Program-made: the position numbers and the translations under genes | Source of the DNA: Pempheris klunzingeri | Taxonomy: Eukaryota > Chordata > Actinopteri > Acropomatiformes > Pempheridae | Assembly: GCF_042242105.1 (NCBI RefSeq) | Contig: NC_092020.1 | Span: forward strand, 1,291,001-1,355,000 | Direction: 5' to 3' | DNA length: 64,000 nt | Shown: positions 20,431-34,000 of the stretch, one piece after another | Numbering within the stretch: position 1 is the stretch's first letter | How the letters are laid out: each line of letters starts with the position of its first letter | The notes under the pieces: generated by a model | The model's database searches: none | What the model saw: only the letters and a program-made list of their open reading frames with translations | Told to the model about the DNA's origin: nothing

Positions 20431-21358
20431 TCTGATTCATCATATCAGCACATTATGATGACGCAAACAGCGGCGGCTCGGTCCCTGAGTGATGTGATGT
20501 GCCCCTGAACGCCTCACCATGCGCTAACACACAGGCGTTATTGTTGCATGAGTGTTTGCGCCAATCGAGCTGCTTATTAACGGTGTTTGGATAAGTTTTG
20601 TTTGGGTCTCTTCTCCTGTAGTCTTGCATCAAAATCCCAAACATTGTCAGTGTCCTCTGGTTCTCACATACTGATCCAATATAACTCAGTGCAACTCGAC
20701 TCACTTGAATATATTTTATTATAAGACTGGAGAAAAGTGTTCACATTTCTATATTTAGTTTTGCATATCTCTTGTATAGTAATCAGCATGTCTGTCTGAA
20801 AAATGACCGTATGTGGTCCTTATGCAATATTTTTTCTTGCATGTCCTTCTGTGGAAGATTTGAGTCCTGAGAAAAGAAAGAAATATTGATTAATAGATTC
20901 TTAAAGTTCAGCTGCTTTAAAATGATTGAATCTCACAAACAGTGGATAATAATAATAATAATACACTGGTAATAATACACTCGGTCTGTCATCGTAACGG
21001 TCAACGAATGCCTTTTTTTTTTTTTTTACAGAATCAAATGTCTGTAATTCAGATACAACATCTAAATGTACCAGTATGTTCATGAGGAAACTAATCTGCA
21101 AATGTCTCCCCAGGTAAAATGAGTCTGCCTTCTTCTGAATCAAACCTAGACCAAATGGCAGAGAAAGCAGAGGAGGTATGCATGCAGTGTCTTTGGCTGT
21201 CAAACGCAGACATTTTACTATTTTTGATGTGTTTACTTCTTCATTGTCAGGCTACTGAAATAAATCTTTTATTCTCATCAGCCTGGTAGCTCAACAGAAA
21301 CTATGAAGCCCTCCTCTTCTCGCAACAAGAGGTCAGGAGCCGTTTTCTTAAGTGTGGC

Positions 21359-21397
<39 letters not shown>

Positions 21398-24300
21398 GTT
21401 TGCGCTCACATGTTCTCTAAAGACTTCTCACAGGCTCGTCTCTAAGTATTCAAGCTATGTGCTAACTCATTTTTAGGAAGCCCGCTACTGTAGCTAAGCA
21501 CACTGGACTGAACGACTCCGACTCCTCAGCCGAGAGTGAAAATGAAGGTGCCACCTCTGACAATCCCTCAGACAACAACACAGGCAGCGTATCTAAAGGT
21601 ATGAACTGTGGGTGTACTCGTTGATCTCAAACAGTAGATTGTTGATGCTGATTTTGGGAGACTTTGTTTTGCTAGAGACTTTTTTCCTTTTTGTGCTAAT
21701 AGGTACTTTAGTGATGAGGCCTGCTGGGAATGAAAATAAAGGCGCCATGAAGCTCAGAGTGGATTTCAAACAGAAACATACAGGTGATTTGTTTTCATTA
21801 TTTGGAAACTTTGTATGTGTTTTGCATTTTAATTATTCACAACCATGCATATTAATTTGTATGTAAATGAACTGGAAGGCCTGAAAGTCATAAATGGTTT
21901 AGTGAGTGAGTGAAAAGGAGAATTTACTGAATTCTTTTCTCTTGATCACAGATGACACCCTGCAGAAGAAGATGAGCTGCACTGCCTGCGGAAAACAAGT
22001 AAACCAGTTTCAGCGCAACTCTGTGTACGAGCATCCCGTGCTCAAAGTACTTATTTGCAAGGTAGGAAAGTTCAAACATGCATTTCATCTTTCATAGTCA
22101 TTTAAGTGAAGATGTATTGTTGATCGCATTATTTTGCTCTCCTCTTCTAGGCGTGCTACAATTATTACACAAGTGATGACATCAACAGAGACTCTGATGG
22201 AATGGACGAGCAGTGCAGGTACAACATTTTACACTTGACCAACAAAACTTAATGGTTTATTTGTTAAATTTGAGTGACAGGACAATTATGAGAATTAATA
22301 AGAAATTAATTAGCCACATTGTAAAGTGTGGCTGACGATCTAAAAGAAAAACAACAACTGGTGAATGCCCATTTAATGAAATCATATTTAATTAAATCAA
22401 ATATTTTTTCATTGTTTTTCATTTGTTTCACAACAACCTAATATTTCAGCCCAATCATTAATTACGTACATCTTGGTTTAAGTGGTCTTGAAGACCTTAT
22501 TTGCTTTATCTGCAAAAACGGCTAAATGTTTCATCCCCAGGTGGTGTGCTGAAGGTGGCAAGCTCATCTGCTGTGACTACTGCAACAACGCCTTCTGCAA
22601 GAAGTGCATCCTGCGGAACCTGGGCAGGAAGGAGCTGTCCGTCATTACAGACGAGAACTCAAAGTGGCACTGCTATGTCTGCAGGTCAGAGCCCCTCCAT
22701 GATCTGGTGTCCAAATGCCACAGCGTCATGGAAAAACAGGAACTTGTACAACTCAAGCAACGGAAAACGGATAAAACGGATAAAACCGAGGAACGGGAGA
22801 GCAAGAGACACAAGAACAAAGCAGTCAAAGAGCACAAAGCAGTTGTCAATGGAAAAGAACACACTGAAGGCTCAGGGACCATGACATTCTCCTATAAAAA
22901 ACTGCAGGTACCCAAAGAACTTATAAAGAAAGCAAAAAAGCTTGTCGAAACAACAACTGGTCTGAACAATACGTTCATCCAGTTCATCCAGCAGGACGCA
23001 GCGGAGCAGGGAGACAAGTCTATCAGGTATCGGCATTTGAAAGCCTTCAAGGCCGTGCTCACTGATTTAAAAAAAGCCCACAGTGCTTTGGAGGAGGCTC
23101 TGGGGCCCGAGTTCAGAAACATGGAGCTACAGAATGGTAACGAAGAGCAGCACGTTGTGAGAAAGAGCCCCGCTGATGTTGTGGCCCCTGTACAAAATGA
23201 CCATGAGGATAATGTGGCGGATGCAGTTGATGAGACCATTGGCGAGGATGAAGCGGGCGCTGAGGCTGAGGCTGAGGCTGATGCTGATGCTGATGCTGAT
23301 GCTGATGCTGATGCTGACGATATTGATGAGGCCGACGTTGATGAGGCCAACACCGCTGAAGAAGGTGGCGCCGCTGATGAAGCCGGTGCCGTTGATAAGG
23401 CCACCGCAGTTGAGGCAGACGCCACAGAGGAGCCAAGCGAGGAGCCGTGTTATGACATGGACAATGATCAAATGTCAGACGAGACTGAATTGAAAGACAA
23501 CCAAACAGAAACTGATGTAACCAAAAAGACAGTTAAAACTGAAATCTGTGATGATGCACTAGTGTCAGCAGGTGAAATGTCCTTAGATCAGGACATCATG
23601 TCTGTGCCTCCTTCGGTTCCTGAAGAACTTTTTCAGATGGTGGAAAGTCTTGCAGATTCCACCTTGCTCTCACAGACTGACACAGATTTGTTCAGAGACA
23701 CTGATACAAAGTCAAACGGAAACTCGACAGACTCTCAGCGCCCCCAGCCCAAGGTGAAGAACCTCATAGTCAAATTGACTCCCGTGCCAGTTGTGACAAC
23801 ATGTGGGTCAAGGGCCTTCAGGTCCAAACACAAAGACAAAGATGAGACGGCGAAAAAGTGTAAAGAAGAAGAAAGCGAGGAAGACGCTGATGCTGCTGCT
23901 GCTGCTGATGAAGTAGATGGGACAGACAGCCCGCCACCCAGCCGTCGCTCTAGTAGAGTGAAGACCACTCCTTTGAGGAAGCAGGCTGAGCATAAGGGCA
24001 AGGAAGAATCCTCTGAATCGGAGTCAGAGGAAGACAGTAAGGGCAAGGCCAAATCCTCCAAGAAGTCCAGCAGCATCAAAAAAGAGGATGGGAAGCAGAC
24101 CAAGGCTTCAGAGAAAACGACTCTGGATTCTGACTCGGACGAAGTTCCCAACATACTGCTAGAGAAAGCGGCAGCAGGCCACAGCACAGACGAGGAACAG
24201 GGAAGCACAAGTGCTAAAAAGCGTTTATTCAAGCTAAATAATACATCCACAGAGGATACAGTGTCCAAACGCAAAAGGAAGTCTGACAGCTCTGATTCAG

Positions 24301-27300
24301 ACTTGGAGAACAAAACTAAAAAGACGTCCAAGAAGAAGAAGAAGAAACAGAACAGCTCAGACTCTGACCAGGAGAAGGAGACAAAGAGCAAAGTGGGCAC
24401 AGCGAAGAGGAGATCTAGCCGTGTGAAGAAACAAGATGAAGCAAGAGAGGAAGACAAGAACTCGCCTGAGAGGAAGGCAGCCGAGCGGAAAAGGTCTTAT
24501 GAAAAGAAACGCAAGGGAAGGAGCCCCAAATCTGCCTCCAAGCTGCAGTTGTCCTCCAGCGAAGAAGAGGAGGAGGAGGAGGAGCAGCAGCAACCTGATG
24601 GAGACTCTGGAGAGGACAGTGACGAGCAAAAGATCAAACCTATTGTGGAGGATAACGTGGTGGGAGGTAGTGGACCCTTCCATCAATCCTCAGGTAATTC
24701 AGTCTGGAAGAGAAGAGAGTTTAGTGGCTGTCACAGTCAAGACAACCTGACTTTTAAGTCCACGAGCTACAGGAAAGTTCTACATTTCAGGAGCAGGGAG
24801 TTCGATGAGGCAGATCGATACCACTCTCATTGTCTGCACAGTAAACATGAATAAATGTGCAGCTGCTTAGCATGCGGTTGTGTCCAAACGTAACAAAACC
24901 TGCTCACCAGCACCCCTGAAGCTCATTCATGAACATGTTATCTAATTTATTTATGCCGCACAAAACCTAAACAGGGAAAAGTGACTTGCCAGGCAAATAA
25001 GCAAATTATCCATTTCTCCTTGAATGCCCTGCATGCTCTTCCACTAACAGAATGTTAATGCTTTTGTCCTGTAGGAGACGAAGTGGACGATAAAGAGACA
25101 GCCTCTCGGGTCTGTGATGACGATGATGATGATGATGATGATGATCCTGAAAATAGGTACTTAAAAAAACTTAAACAACAAATTGCAAAGACTCTTGACT
25201 TGGGTTAAAATCATTCAGTTTCAATAGTGAGAGCAGTTTTTTTTTTTTTGTTTTTACAGAAAAAAGGAATTGTCAGGTAGAGTTGTGTAACCTGATGTAT
25301 TAGCTGGATTCTGGCAGTTTACTGCAATATTTGGCCCATCAAGCATGTCACAGTCTGGACCTCACTGCATCATTAAGATCATTTTGTAAAAGCGCGTCTA
25401 TATTGTATGATTGACCATGTTTGTCTGTGTCTGTTTGTCTTTTTCTCCTGAAGGATTGCAAAGAAAATGCTTCTTGCCCAAATAAAATCAAACTATTCCT
25501 CTGGAGCAGAGAGCTCCACTGATAACGAAGGAACAGAGAAGGAAGAAAAGTCCTCCAAGAAAGTGAAAAAGGAGGATGAGGATGAAGAGGAGGTGCAGCA
25601 AGGTAGCATACATGTGCTAAATATACCCAGCTGTTTTCTAATAAGCTTGTCTTACTGCGTGTCATCTCAACCTATTTGTTGCTCTTTTTGAAGACGAGGA
25701 CTCGGAGCACTCGAGCTCTGATGTTGAAGTGAAGAAGCGCAGCAAGCGTCACAAATTGCTTCGACATAAACTCTCGCTGAGTGAGGGTGAATCAGGAGAG
25801 GAGAAAGCTGCCAGTAAAGAAAAGAAGGGGGGCAAGAAGAAGTCAGGGCGGAAAGGTTAATGTCTGAATTTTTCATTTCAAACTTTTTCATTGGGCGCAA
25901 ATATTCTCAACACTTAAAGACCCTCATGTGATTTTTGTGTCTTTGTCTTTTGATTTGTCTGCCTGTCAGTGAGCAGCGACGACTCTGAAGACTCAGACTT
26001 TGAGAAGTCAGAGTCGGCCAGTGCTGAGTCCGGGATAAGCGAGGAGCTTAGTGAATCGGAGAACGAGGGGAAGCGCCGCAAGACCAGGTGAGAGGACAGA
26101 ACTCCAATCAATCAATAGCAGTAATTTATTACTGCCACTGGATCTGGATTGATCTCCTGCTGCTCTCGCTTATGTGAATTCTGCTTTGTGTCTGCAGAGC
26201 TGCGAAGAAGAAGGACGAGGAGAAACAGAGAAGTTACAAGCAGAAGAAGAAGCGACGCAGGATCAAAGTCCAGGATTCCTCCTCCAGCAATGAGAAGGTG
26301 TTTAAAATGCATAGCGCTCACTGGTAGTCGTGAACTGTCCCAAAACTGCTTTTTGTCAATTGCAGAATTTGCCAGGTGGAGGAGATGGAACCCACATGAC
26401 GTTTACCAGTCGAGTCATGCGCAGCACATAAAATGTTATTGACCTTACCCCTGGAGTGTGTTAGGAGGATTATTGAGGGCCTAAATTAATCATAGGGCTG
26501 CTCTGCTGCTTGATCTTGGGAAGAGAATTTCTTTCCTGAGGGGTGGAGATCAGAGGGCTGAACTTCATGTTCATTTCCACAGAGTGGAGAGGAAGATGAA
26601 GATGAAGACGGAGAGGGGCGCAAAGGACGCAAAAAGATCCGCAAAATCCTGAAGGATGACAAGCTGCGGACGGAGACGAGGGATGCCCTGAAAGAAGAGG
26701 AGGACAGAAGGAAACGCATCGCAGAGAGAGAGGCGCTCAGGGAGAAACTTCGAGAGGTAAAAATGGAATGAAACTGTCCGTGTGTCAAAGCCCGAGCTGG
26801 TACTTTCTCAACACTTGGTTTGGGGAGACCTCTGATCCTATTACATGCCAGGTAAAATGTTCAAGACGCCATTCAATACAGTGATCCAATTTTAGGATTT
26901 TCCTCAGTTGTTAGTGGAGGTAGTAATAACTGGCTGAGCAGCACCATGTCATGTATGTATATTAAACCAAATGATGGACACTAGTGGATGAGACATGAGC
27001 ACTGTGAGTTAGGAGAACTGCTCACAGTCCAGCCTGATGTTTGTTGGTTTGGAGAGTCCACTCTGGGCTTCCCTTAAAGTAATTAAACTCCAAAAGGTAG
27101 TCATCAGAGCATGGAGGGAGTGGCATAAACGTGATCAGAGGCCATTGTCTTCTGATCAGTAGGTGCATGACAGTTTGGTGCAACTGTAAAATGTAATTAA
27201 GTCGTGTTTTTATACATTTGTTTGCTAGTAGAGGGAATATAGCGCACAAGGCATTTAGACTGATTCCGCAAAATAAAAAAACAGCTATTAGTGTCTACAG

Positions 27301-30300
27301 GTCTTCTTCACCGTAAATCCAAAACTGTAGATGTCAGATATTTGGCTGCCAGCCAGCCGGTGGTGCTTTACTGTGGTGAACGGCTGCTTTTAATCTAATA
27401 ATTATAATGCCCCCATGTTTCTCCACAGTAAATGGTTCCAGGAAACTCTGCATTCAAAGTTGGATTTCATCAAAATACAGTGTCATGTTTGGAGCTTATT
27501 TTTGTATATATTAACGTTAATAGAAGCACCATTGAACATGACAATGACAATTGAGTCATAATTCCACTTAAAATGAAGTGCTTTTTTTTGTTTTAGAAAA
27601 GATGAAATACATACAGTATAATTGTGCATGTGTATAAATAGCAGATGTGATGAACCCGCTGAAAGCAGGATGAAAGCCATTATAATTAACACACTTGCAG
27701 AATTAGTTATTAGTTAGTAACTCTATCAGACATGCGTTGAAAAGCTGTAAACTTTGTTTCTCTGAGGTTTTTTTGCATTGATTTTTCATTGTTAATGAAA
27801 CTGACACGTGTTTGTGTGATTCCTCTCTCTGCTTCTGATCCGTCTACAGGTGATTGTTGTGGAGGAGTCTTCCCAGGTGACCTGTCCCATCACCACCAAG
27901 CTGGTGCTCGATGAGGATGAAGAGACCAAGGAGCCCTTGGTGCAGGTGCACAGGAACCTGGTCACAAAGCTCAAACCTCACCAGGTCGACGGTAAGAACA
28001 AAGTGATTTCAGTCACAAAAAACTAACATGGACAGCGTATGGGAGAGCCTTAGTGTAGCACGAACACTGACTCTAACCCTGGAGGAAAGGGCTGGACTTC
28101 AGGCAGAACTTCTCCTGTGTGCCAATGTTGGCCAACACTGTATGTGAAACACTCTGGACTTGCCTCCTGACCTTTGACTCTGCAGAGTTGACTGCGTCTG
28201 GTCAGTCATCATGACATGAAACAGCTGTTTCTCTGTAGGAAAACTTTTGTTTCAGTGAGTGCTGACGATTAGTCAATCAGAACAAACGCTTTTGTCATGT
28301 GTTGCAACATTTTCATAATTCTGGCAGTTAACAGGCAAGCTCTGGTTTAATGTGGGCCCCTCTGTGTTTATGTTGTGCTTCAGGGGTGCAGTTCATGTGG
28401 GACTGCTGCTGTGAATCGATGAAGAAGATCGAGAAGTCCCTTGGCTCCGGATGCATCCTCGCCCACTGTATGGGTCTGGGGAAGACTCTGCAGGTACGGA
28501 GGAGAGAGCAGCATGTCTGCCTGTGGTCTGGGGTGAAAATTTCACCAAATCTGTGCTATACGGAAAAAACGTGTCGTGTACCTGGAGTTGCTTATTCAGT
28601 TTTAAATGAACGATACAGAATTGGTGTCTAAAACGACTAAAAATAGCAACAAACTGAATCTTACGATGTTATTTTCTCACTTTGTAAGTACACTTTGCAA
28701 GTACTAAATACAAAATGCTTAGAAAGTGTTGACCACTGTAAGATCTTGTATATTAACTGCCGCTCTGGCCTGTTTTGATACCTGATATGTATCAGTACCT
28801 GTGGGGTTTCACATCAACTATGTTTAACTGTAGTTCTGATTATTCCCTGTAGGTGGTGACATTTCTTCATACTTTGCTGCTTTGTGAGAAGCTCGACTTC
28901 ACCACAGCACTGGTGGTTTGTCCCCTGAACACTGTCCTTAATTGGCTTAACGAGTTTGAGAAGTGGCAAGAGGGAATGAAGGATGACGAGAGTTTAGAGG
29001 TAAGGACTTGATTTTTTTTTTTTTTAACCTTTTGAAGTTGCTCCTTTTTCACAGCAGGGTTTTTTTTGTTTTTTTAGTCAGCCTGCATTCATCACACCGC
29101 TGAGTTATAGCTTTTTTTGACCGATGCCTGTCTTGTGTTTACCAGGTGACTGAGTTGGCCACAGTTAAGAAGCCACAGGAGCGAGCATACGCCCTCCAAA
29201 GATGGCAAGAGATGGGGGGCGTTATGATTATCGGCTACGAGATGTACCGCAACCTGACGCAGGGCAGGAACATCAAGAGCAAGAAGCTCAAAGAGACCTT
29301 TCAGAAGACACTGGTAGATCCAGGTACGTTGCTGTTTGTTACCTCTTTTTGTTTAAACCTAGTTAAAAAATTAAAAATTTAAAAAGTCCATGAGCGCTTT
29401 TTAATAAAGTGTGAACAGAAAAAAATGTAATCTGGTGTTTTATATATATGATGATATATGATACTTTCATTTTTGTTGTCTTTCTAACCTCATTAATGTA
29501 ACGTCTAATCACTCCAGGATCACTTTCACTTCAGTTCCTTTTTTTGATCCAGTGTTCAAAAATAGTGGAAAGATGAAGGACAGCTGTGTTGGAGGTGTTT
29601 TTCCTGCTATGATCTATTAAATCCAACCAATCAGTGTTCAAAAATATTTGTTATAATTTTATTGCAATTCCAAAACGTCTGTCCATCACACATTCATGTA
29701 CAAATGACTCTGCATGTGACATTCGTCAGATCTGTGTCAATGTGTTATGTATCTGCATAAGCTTGCTTGTGGTAACGACTTTGGTATTGTTCTTTGTGCA
29801 TGCGTGCCAGTTCAGAAGTGATCTGATCAGACTCAAGAGTTGTCCTAGAATCTTGGCGATACGTCTGAAGAGTGTGAAAGAAGTCCATAAGACATCTAAA
29901 CAACACATCGCTCTGTTGTAACGGTTTACGACCTTGATGTAACGAGCAATTCCTTTTTCAAGGATGTCTGTCGCGGTAATTCCGTGCATGGTGAGCTTCT
30001 TTTTTTTCTGTTTTACTTTCACCAGGTCCAGACTTGGTGATCTGTGATGAAGGTCACATCCTGAAGAACGAGGCGTCTGCTGTGTCCAAAGCGATGAACT
30101 CTATCAGGACGAGGAGGAGGATTGTGCTGACGGGGACACCTCTGCAGAACAACCTTGTCGAATGTGAGTCTGCCTGGTTATAAACATGAGGTTTGACTAA
30201 GATGTTGTGCGGTCGTGGATGTGTCTAAAACTCGTGATCTTCTCACCAGACCACTGCATGGTGAACTTCATCAAGGAAAACCTGCTTGGGTCAATTAAGG

Positions 30301-31045
30301 AGTTCAGGAACCGCTTCATTAACCCTATGCAGAACGGTCAGTGCGCTGATTCCACTTTACATGATGTTAGGATCATGAAGAAGAGGGCGCACATCCTCTA
30401 TGAGATGCTGGCCGGCTGCGTCCAGGTAACCAAAGTTGTCTAAAAGAATTGATTGTTCCCTTTGGCATCCCTCTCTTTTCCTCCTAAACAGAATCATTTA
30501 TTTCTGCTTCCCACAGAGGAAAGATTACACGGCGCTCACCAAGTTCCTGCCTCCCAAACATGAGTATGTGTTGTCGATCAGAATTACTCCAACCCAGTGT
30601 AAACTCTACAGATACTACCTGGAGCACTTCACAGGTGCGGGCCTTTTTTTGTTGTTGTTGTTGTTGTTGTTGTTGCGTAGGAGCACAGGCTGGTGAGAAT
30701 GGCTGTGCTACTGGTTCAAGCTACTAAAAAGATCAGCTTTTGGGTGTCAGGAGCAGCAGAAGCCTCCAGGGGCTGCTAAAAGGATTTTTACTGTGTCAGG
30801 TCTGATTGCCCCGACAGGATTTAAGCTTAGTCGTAGAATAAAACAAAATTCGACTGAGAATTCCACTGGAAAACATGTGTAGTGTAGGACTGGGTTAAAT
30901 CCTACTGCAGGAGTGCTCTCTTCACTGCATGTCATTTACTCAGACAAGGTTTTTAGATAAATGGAAGGTCTTTCTGGTCTCTCACTTTTTTCGTGCTGCA
31001 TTGTTAAGTCGTTTAGTGGACTTTCCTCTCAGAATGTGGCCCAGG

Positions 31046-31090
<45 letters not shown>

Positions 31091-34000
31091 AGAGTGGCAG
31101 CTGGCAGAGTGCCGCAGGCAGGGTTTAAGCCCAGTTTCCCACGTCTCCCTAATGAAGAGCTCTGGGAGAGAGGGAACAGAGGGTGGGGGGTAAAAGGGGG
31201 GGGAATGTGGGGGCATAAAGGAAAGGGAAAGAAATTTAGAGGGAGGAGGGGCCAGAGGTTTTACACCAAAAGCGAAAACAAAGAACAGGAGAGTCGGTAT
31301 GTAAGAAGAGGAGTGAGGGGGTGGGGGGTGGTGGGGGATTGGTGGTATGTGCTGTGGCTCATTAGGCCGGGTTGTCCACAGGGCACAGCGCCGATGTTGT
31401 GACTGTGGCTCTGGACCTCCACAGTGGTGTCTTTGGACCCAGGACCAGCAGTCACTCTGCAGGGGGAGAATAGCCGCCAACGCTCCCACCTACCGTAACA
31501 TCTGACCTCCCTGGGTTAATGCAGGCCAACACACAGAGCCGCTACAACCGTACCATTTTAGCAGCTGCCACTCACTCATTCTGTTTCTAAACTCGCTGAA
31601 CAGATGAGACTAGACAAACTCAAAGACTGGCTGACACTATGATTTGTTTTGAGTAAATGATTATGACTTTACTCAGGTGGTCAGGGGCAGACCAGTTTTG
31701 TTGCAGTACATTTTCCACACTAGTCTGTATGTACAAAGAGATTGAGGGCATGCTGTCAAGTACATAACGCAAACAGACATCCATCTTCCTCCTCACACTC
31801 TTTCCCTTGTGTGCAGGTGTGGGGAATGCTTTGGAGGGAGGCCGGGGCCGCGCGGGGACCAAACTCTTCCAGGATTTCCAGATGCTCAGCAGAATCTGGA
31901 CCCATCCCTGGTGCCTTCAGCTGGACTACATCAGTAAAGAAAACAGGGTAGGGCTGGGGAAGACGAGACGAAACCACTCTAAACACTAACTCAAAAAACG
32001 GGAATACATTAGCTCAAGTCACACACACTGGGGGGAAACAATGTGTTGACAGGTCATGCACCAGGGGTGAACAACACACATAATGCCACTGCTGCAAAAT
32101 GTTCCCCTTATGCATCACTTCAGCTACTCACCATCCAGCTCTCAGTGTTTTGTTGTTTGTATCATGGCACAGTCGAGACTCACATTAGTGCATTCTCTTT
32201 TAGGGTTTCTTTGACGAGGACAGTATGGATGAATTCATCGCTTCAGAAACAGAAGAGTCCTCCATGAGTCTGACCTCTGAAGATGAGAGGAACAAAAAGT
32301 AAAATCAGATTTCACCTCCACATCCCCTCGTTGTACATTCATACAGAGATGACCTCATTTAACTGCCCTTCTCTGCTGCGTCTGTTACTCTCGCTGACCC
32401 CGTCCCCTCTGCCATCCCTCCTTCCTAATAGGAAAAAGAAGCAAGGGAAGGGAAAAAAGAGGGGATCTGATGACTCGGACAGTGATGACGTGGAGGTCAT
32501 CAAGGAGTGGAACACCAGCTCTCGAGGCAGAAACGGCGAGGGTCGAAATAGAGCGGAGCCTGTAGAAGAGCGTAAGTCTGTCATACATATGGGAGCATTA
32601 TGTGTAGTTGGCTCGGTATTAGAGGTACCAGAACTGCAAGCATGGGAATATCTGGGGTATTTCACCTCTGCTCTGAATCATCTCCCTACAACGCACAGAC
32701 CATAGGTCTCACCTGTCTTTGAAAAAACAAGTGATGCCTTTTACCACTTATTTCTATGTACTATTATAAAGGATAGTAGCTGTATAGAAGTCAGCCCAAT
32801 TATTATCTTAATTTTAGTTCCTAGTCTGAAATAATATCCACGTTGAATTGCTTGAGCCTGGCAGACAGTAGTTGGACAACATTTGCAGACTTGAAGGACT
32901 AGTTTTATATGACAAGAGATACTGTGTTTGGTTGTTGTGGTTCTCGTTGGTTTAAGGTGATTCAATCAGCTGTAAAGCAGTTTTGTCGGAGTCCATTAAT
33001 CACAACCCTAAACCAAGTCACGCATTTAGAGTGTGGCTTAATGAAAAACAAAACAAAGGCAAATGAGCAGGCTTTTGAAGTAAGTATACTAAAGATATCA
33101 TGTTATTACATCCATAATATGTGGAAAAACTAAGCTGGTGTCATTTTAAAATGATGAAGTTAGTCTAAAAGTAAACAAAAAAAACAAGCATGACGAACTT
33201 GAGTGTATCAGCATGTGGGGAAAAAAGGAAATATTTAATGACAGTCTTGCTTCAGTAACTGTACGATAAACATGTTCTGGTAAAGCTCGATGTCTTTGCT
33301 GCTTGTTAGAGCTTGCTGTTGTGAGTCTGTGCCGACTGCATGAAGACTAATCTGTGTATCACACACAGCTCGACCGACCGGCTCTGCACCAGGGAGTCCC
33401 ACTCCTGACTGGCACAAGGAGTTTGTGACTGAGGCTGACGCTGAGATCCTGGAGCACTCTGGGAAGTTGACGCTCCTCTTTGAGGTCCTGCGCATGGCAG
33501 AGGAAGTAGACGATAAAGTGTAAGTTTGTCTGTACCTTGTTTTCTGTTACGCAGTTGGTTTGCAGTGTCACTGGAAAGTGTTTGGGTTAATCACAGAGTG
33601 ATTGTGGTTAACTGACACTGGTGTATCTTCTGTCCTCAGGTTGGTGTTCAGTCAGTCTCTCATCTCTCTCGACCTGATTGAAGATTTCCTGGAGCTGTCT
33701 TGCAGAGCTAAGGATGAAGACAAAGTCTCTCCATACAAAGGTAGGTTTTTAGTGCCGTCTGACGGGGCCCCTTTTACTCAAGAAGCTCTCACTTTACATA
33801 GTTGACATGTCTGTCAGTGTGTTAACCTTATCTGACTGAATGATCCCACCGTGAGCTTCCCCCTTAATGCTATGATTTGAAAGACTGCTCTTGGTTTCAT
33901 TATGTGCTAAAATCACAGAGCATTGTTTGATATTCTAAGCCAGCTACTGACTTTTGGAGCTTGAGGAGCCCAGTTGTCTGTCCTCGGGTTCATTTTTGTG

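Noticed and set aside
22892..24457. Long minus-strand frames of 177 and 240 residues (Ser/Ala/Leu-rich)
   Set aside because: They are antisense shadows of the biased acidic/Ser-Lys codons in atrx exon 8.
31013..31489. 157-residue plus and 158-residue minus frames
   Set aside because: Both run through the (TG)n repeat and G-rich intron sequence of atrx, with no splice structure or homology.
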